This document shows, piece after piece, positions 4,772 to 7,944 of a stretch of 7,944 bases of DNA. The DNA comes from Minisyncoccota bacterium (GTDB lineage Bacteria > Patescibacteriota > Minisyncoccia > UBA6257 > 1-14-0-10-40-38). Both the position numbers and the translations under genes were made by a program. How positions within the stretch are numbered: the first letter of the stretch is position 1; each line of letters begins with the position of its first letter. The notes beneath the pieces were generated by a model, which worked only from the letters and a program-made list of their open reading frames with translations, had not been told where the DNA came from and searched no databases. Location of the stretch: positions 1 through 7,944 of the forward strand of contig SIBX01000026.1 of assembly GCA_009694925.1 (NCBI GenBank), read 5' to 3'.

Positions 4772-6526
4772 TTAGACTTCTATAATAACTGGTAGTACCA
4801 TCGGTCTCCTCTTAGTCTTCTGGAATATCAAAGACGAAACGCTTTCTCTCATTAATCCCTTAATGAAGTCCGCATCAGCTTCCTGATTTGGAATTTTCAT
4901 AATAACCCCCCTAAGTTTTTTCCTGATTTCTTCAAGTAGTTCTTTATTTTCTTTCAAATAAATAAACCCTCTCGAAATAATATCTGGATTCTTTAAGCTT
5001 CTGCCAGTCATGCGGTCTATTGTGGCGATGATGACTATCATTCCCTCTTCTGACAAAACACGACGGTCGCGAAGCACAACCTCTTCAACGTCTCCAACTC
5101 CAAGTCCGTCAACCATCACATAAGATGAATTAACTTTTTCTTCGGAGATGACGAATTTATCGACTTGAATTTTTGCCACATCACCGTTATCCATAATAAT
5201 TACTCGGTCAGATGCAATTCCGATTTTTTCAGCAATTTTAACTACAGACTTTCTCATAAAATAATATCCGTGGACGGGTATTATAAATTTTGGGCTAACC
5301 AGTTTCATCACAAGTTTTAAATCTTCAGAATTGCAATGTCCGGAGGCGTGAATATCCAAAAGACTGGAATTATATAATTCATCAACTTGGCGGGCGACAT
5401 TATCTTGTAGCGATTGAATAGATCTTTCATTGCCCGGAATAACCGAAGATGAAAATATGACCGTATCGCTCTTTTTAAGCTCAACTAATCGGTGTTCACG
5501 ATTAACGATTCTCATTAATCCAGAATTTTCTTCACCCTGTGAGCCCGTAGTCAAAATCATTATCTTGTCGTCTTTGTATTTTCCAATTTCTTCAAGCGGA
5601 ATAATGGTCTCTTTTTTTGGTTTAATATATCCAAGAGTTTGAGCAATTTGGAGGTTGTCTTTCATAGACCTTCCATTTAAGGCAACCTTTCTTCCTAATC
5701 TTTCAGTGATGCTTATTATTTCTCCCAATCTATTTAAAATAGAAGCAAAGCACGCCAAGATGACTCTTCCCTTAGCTCCGCTTATTAATTTTTCCAAATT
5801 TTCTTCAACCAATTCTTCAGATAAAGAAAATCCTTCCTTTCTTGCATTGGTGCTGTCTAGGAATATGCTATGAATATTTTGTTTTCCAAGCCATTCATAA
5901 ACTTCCAATTCTTTTGGCTTTCCATCTTTTGAGGTTTCTAATCTAAAGTCTCCAAAATGTACAAGTTTGCCGACTTTTGTGTGCATAATCATTCCAATTG
6001 CATCGAAGATGGTATGGCTGACTGCAAAAAATTCTGCTTCAAAATTTTCTGAAATTCTAACTCTATCTCCGGGTTTAACAAGAATAAATCTTGCTTTTGG
6101 AATATTTGGGAATTCAACTAATCTTTTTTCTATTAACGCCTTTGTTAATGCTGTCGTGTATAGAAGTGGATTTCCTAATTTTTCTAATAAATAGGGGAGT
6201 GCGTGAATATGGTCCAAATGGCCATGTGTAAATATTATTCCTTTTATATTTTGCTTTCTATTTTCTAAAGATGAAATATTTGGAATAATAAAATCTATTC
6301 CAGGAGTTTCTTCCTCTGGAAATTGTATTCCAGCATCAATCATTACTATTTCATTTTTATATTCAAAAAACGAACAGTTTCTTCCAACTTCATCCAATCC
6401 GCCCAAGGGTACAAATTTTACAGTTTCTTCTCCGTCCATATGGCGAGTATCTTTTTTTGCAGGTGCAGAGCTTGATTCCTTTCGCATAAATCTTCTCGGA
6501 CTGCTTGTTTCTCTTCTTTCTATCAT
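4772..6526 (-). CDS. rnj: Ribonuclease J (metallo-beta-lactamase/beta-CASP RNase)
   Basis: RNase J is a cytoplasmic zinc-dependent ribonuclease with 5'-3' exonuclease and endonuclease activity, acting in mRNA decay and rRNA maturation in bacteria without RNase E. The 584 residues match the usual size. The metallo-beta-lactamase core begins near 36 (KFVPLGGLDEVGRN) and has HGHLDH (metal ligands H101, H103, D105, H106), H171 and GDF with D193. The beta-CASP domain covers roughly 215-395, with SSSVIPGNERSI at 359-370. HASGH (H397) and PVHG (H419) follow, then the C-terminal domain from about 455. All catalytic residues are present. The N-terminal ~30 residues are a basic, Ser-rich extension. The ATG at 6526 is taken as the start, but there is no Shine-Dalgarno before it, and Met14 (6487) or Met30 (6439) would also keep the whole fold. 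HIHALP replaces the more usual HIGG/HIGALP after the metal motif. A terminator follows the gene. Confidence 0.96.
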   Translation of the reverse strand: MIERRETSSPRRFMRKESSSAPAKKDTRHMDGEETVKFVPLGGLDEVGRNCSFFEYKNEIVMIDAGIQFPEEETPGIDFIIPNISSLENRKQNIKGIIFTHGHLDHIHALPYLLEKLGNPLLYTTALTKALIEKRLVEFPNIPKARFILVKPGDRVRISENFEAEFFAVSHTIFDAIGMIMHTKVGKLVHFGDFRLETSKDGKPKELEVYEWLGKQNIHSIFLDSTNARKEGFSLSEELVEENLEKLISGAKGRVILACFASILNRLGEIISITERLGRKVALNGRSMKDNLQIAQTLGYIKPKKETIIPLEEIGKYKDDKIMILTTGSQGEENSGLMRIVNREHRLVELKKSDTVIFSSSVIPGNERSIQSLQDNVARQVDELYNSSLLDIHASGHCNSEDLKLVMKLVSPKFIIPVHGYYFMRKSVVKIAEKIGIASDRVIIMDNGDVAKIQVDKFVISEEKVNSSYVMVDGLGVGDVEEVVLRDRRVLSEEGMIVIIATIDRMTGRSLKNPDIISRGFIYLKENKELLEEIRKKLRGVIMKIPNQEADADFIKGLMRESVSSLIFQKTKRRPMVLPVIIEV

Positions 6527-6661
6527 TATTTTTTATATTTTATAATTTTTTTTAATTCTACTTTCCTAAATCAATTTTCTTTAATTTAATAGATATATAA
6601 ATTATTAGATTTTTTAATCGACCATAATTCTAATAAAATATAATTTATTAATTGATTTTTG
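6527..6661 (-). other. Very AT-rich leader between tRNA-Leu and rnj
   Basis: No gene is seen. The stretch must hold the rnj leader and probably its promoter, but at this composition no -35/-10 pair stands out. A 7-bp inverted repeat (TAATAAA 6631-6637 with TTTATTA 6644-6650) just after the tRNA is only A/T and lacks a T-run, so I do not call it a terminator. Read-through from the tRNA into rnj is possible. Confidence 0.5.
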
Positions 6662-6744
6662 TGGGCAAGGAGGGATTTGAACCCTCACGATCTTGCGATC
6701 ACAGGCTCCTGAAGCCTGCGCGTCTGCCATTTCGCCACTTGCCC
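6662..6744 (-). tRNA. tRNA-Leu (anticodon CAG)
   Basis: The 83-base RNA folds fully. It has acceptor GGGCAAG/CTTGCCC, a 3-bp D stem GCG/CGC with GG in the loop, anticodon stem CAGGC/GCCTG with loop TTCAGGA (anticodon CAG, reading CUG), a long variable arm with GATC-GCAA-GATC, and T arm GAGGG-TTCAAAT-CCCTC. The discriminator base is A, as expected for Leu, and the long variable arm marks a class II tRNA. The 3' CCA is not encoded and must be added by an enzyme. Its 5' end is 10 bases after the stop codon of the solute-binding protein gene on the same strand, so it may be processed from that transcript. Confidence 0.96.
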
Positions 6745-6754
6745 CGAAAAGTCT

Positions 6755-7944
6755 TTATTTAAAGACTCTTGCTGTTTTTAGATTCCATTCGTTTACATCG
6801 GACAGTCTTTTAGATGGATGTCCTATCATTAATTTTGTTCTGAATCCTTGTAGGTCTTTAGATGTCGCATAAAGATAATTTGGTGAATATAAGAATATAG
6901 AAGGTTTATCATTTCTTATTATCTCTTGAATTTTTTTAACTTCTTTTATTCTCAAATTTTTATTAAGATTTTTTCTCGCAGATTCCAGTACATCGTCTAG
7001 TGCTTTATTCTCATACAGCGATAAATTTAACCCTGGATAAAATCTTTCCAATGAATGCCAAAAAGATATTATATCCGGATTACTTTTTAAAACACTGCCA
7101 AATATAAGCCCTTCATAAGATCTTTGCTTTATTATTTGCGAAGTTACTTCTTGTGGTTCCAAAAGTTTTATGTCCACAAAAATTCCAACTGCCATTAAAT
7201 TTTCTTTTATTATCTCAGCTGTTTTTTTTAAAAAACCTATATTAGGAACAACCATTTCGAATTTTAATTTTACAACATCTCTGCCAGATACTTTCTGAAG
7301 TATTCCGTCTTCTCCGGCTTTCCAAGAGTTTCCGGATAATATTTTTTTTGCTTGTTCAATATCAAAAACTACTTGTCCGGGCTTATAACCTTCCATTCCG
7401 GGCATTATTGGTCCGTCGACTTGGTTGGCCTTACCCAAAAAAATTTCTTTTATTATTCTTTCTTTATTTATTGAAAGATCAATTGCACGCCTCACTTCTT
7501 TTTCTTGAAATGGAGCAAACGTAGATGGGTTCAAGAACAGTGAATAGTATCTTGGTAATCTTAATTCATTTAATTCATGATTTATTTGTATTGCCTGTTC
7601 TTCTTCTGGGGTTATTCCTCCCAATCCATCAATCTCTTTTTTATTAAACGCTTCTATGGCTTCTCTTATATCGGCAAAAAAAACGAAATTAAATTCTTGA
7701 ATCAAAGGATGGTTTCCGCTGAAGTTTTTATTTTCGACAAATTTATATTCTTTAATAAATCCATCCTTTCTTTTTATATATTCTTTAAAGGCAAAAGGCC
7801 CGCTGGAAATCGGTTCTAAATTAAAATCAGAAAGCCTCAAGTTTGATAGAGGTATTTTGCCGAATATATGTTCAGGAATAAGTTTTAAATTTTTTAAATT
7901 ATCCAAAAAATAAGCATATGGTGTTTTTAAATTTATTTTAATTT
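6755..7944 (-). CDS. ABC-transporter solute-binding protein, family 5 (peptide/opine type), N-terminus outside window
   Basis: Family 5 solute-binding proteins (OppA/DppA-like) capture oligopeptides or related solutes outside the cytoplasmic membrane and hand them to an ABC permease. In the window there are 395 residues plus two bases of a further codon; the frame stays open to the right edge. A TTG at 7906 looks like a start but is internal, because the codons before it read KTPYAYFLDNLKNL, the family's usual lead into IPEHIFG. Further marks are the GPFAF segment, the DGL(G)G loop, the conserved VRRAIDLSINKERI helix (about 150-163 of the visible part), NPDIISFWHS (about 288-297), and a final EIIRNDKPSIFLYSPNYLYA. 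Probably 100-200 residues are missing, including the signal peptide or lipobox. No permease or ATPase gene is visible. The specific substrate cannot be told; nickel or other solutes are alternatives. Confidence 0.92.
   Translation of the reverse strand, partial: IKINLKTPYAYFLDNLKNLKLIPEHIFGKIPLSNLRLSDFNLEPISSGPFAFKEYIKRKDGFIKEYKFVENKNFSGNHPLIQEFNFVFFADIREAIEAFNKKEIDGLGGITPEEEQAIQINHELNELRLPRYYSLFLNPSTFAPFQEKEVRRAIDLSINKERIIKEIFLGKANQVDGPIMPGMEGYKPGQVVFDIEQAKKILSGNSWKAGEDGILQKVSGRDVVKLKFEMVVPNIGFLKKTAEIIKENLMAVGIFVDIKLLEPQEVTSQIIKQRSYEGLIFGSVLKSNPDIISFWHSLERFYPGLNLSLYENKALDDVLESARKNLNKNLRIKEVKKIQEIIRNDKPSIFLYSPNYLYATSKDLQGFRTKLMIGHPSKRLSDVNEWNLKTARVFK

Noticed and set aside
6631..6650. AT-only inverted repeat after tRNA-Leu as a terminator
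   Set aside because: The stem is only A-T pairs, there is no T-run after it on the - strand, and such repeats are expected by chance in DNA this AT-rich.
7904..7906. TTG at 7906 as the start of the solute-binding protein
   Set aside because: Upstream codons to the window edge stay open and read as family sequence, and the N-terminal lobe with its signal peptide would be missing, so the gene continues beyond the window.

Overview
The window looks like a piece of a small-genome, AT-rich bacterium, most plausibly a member of the Patescibacteria/CPR (Parcubacteria-like). This placement is inference. It rests on low G+C in most genes, little or no Shine-Dalgarno sequence before two of the core genes, RNase J as the ribonuclease, an IleRS with a GIHH form of the HIGH motif, and AT-rich low-complexity repeats inside and outside genes. 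The standard genetic code fits all the reading frames.

Layout, left to right. Bases 1-129 are a GC-rich, hairpin-rich stretch without a convincing gene; it ends in a terminator-like hairpin on the + strand. Bases 130-275 are AT-rich and hold a candidate promoter and a set of short direct and inverted repeats. Bases 276-3788 (+) encode isoleucyl-tRNA synthetase. Convergent with it, on the - strand, is a compact cassette at about 3787-4720: a promoter, a dyad, a strong ribosome binding site, a gene for a lipoprotein-signal/beta-barrel-like protein, and a terminator. It is much richer in G+C than its surroundings. Further right, also on the - strand, come RNase J (4772-6526) with its own terminator, a tRNA-Leu(CAG) (6662-6744), and the C-terminal part of a family 5 (peptide/opine type) ABC-transporter solute-binding protein that runs off the right edge.

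The most notable feature is inside the IleRS. A complete histidine-phosphatase (phosphoglycerate-mutase-like) domain of about 185 residues, with all its catalytic motifs, is inserted in frame between the two halves of a Cys4 zinc site. The synthetase continues normally afterwards through WFDSG and KMSKS. The inserted DNA is poorer in G+C than the synthetase around it. I do not know of a described function for this arrangement.

The genes do not form an obvious single pathway. IleRS, tRNA-Leu and RNase J are core translation/RNA-turnover functions, and the solute-binding protein is for nutrient uptake. The beta-barrel-like gene is a self-contained transcription unit and looks foreign by composition.
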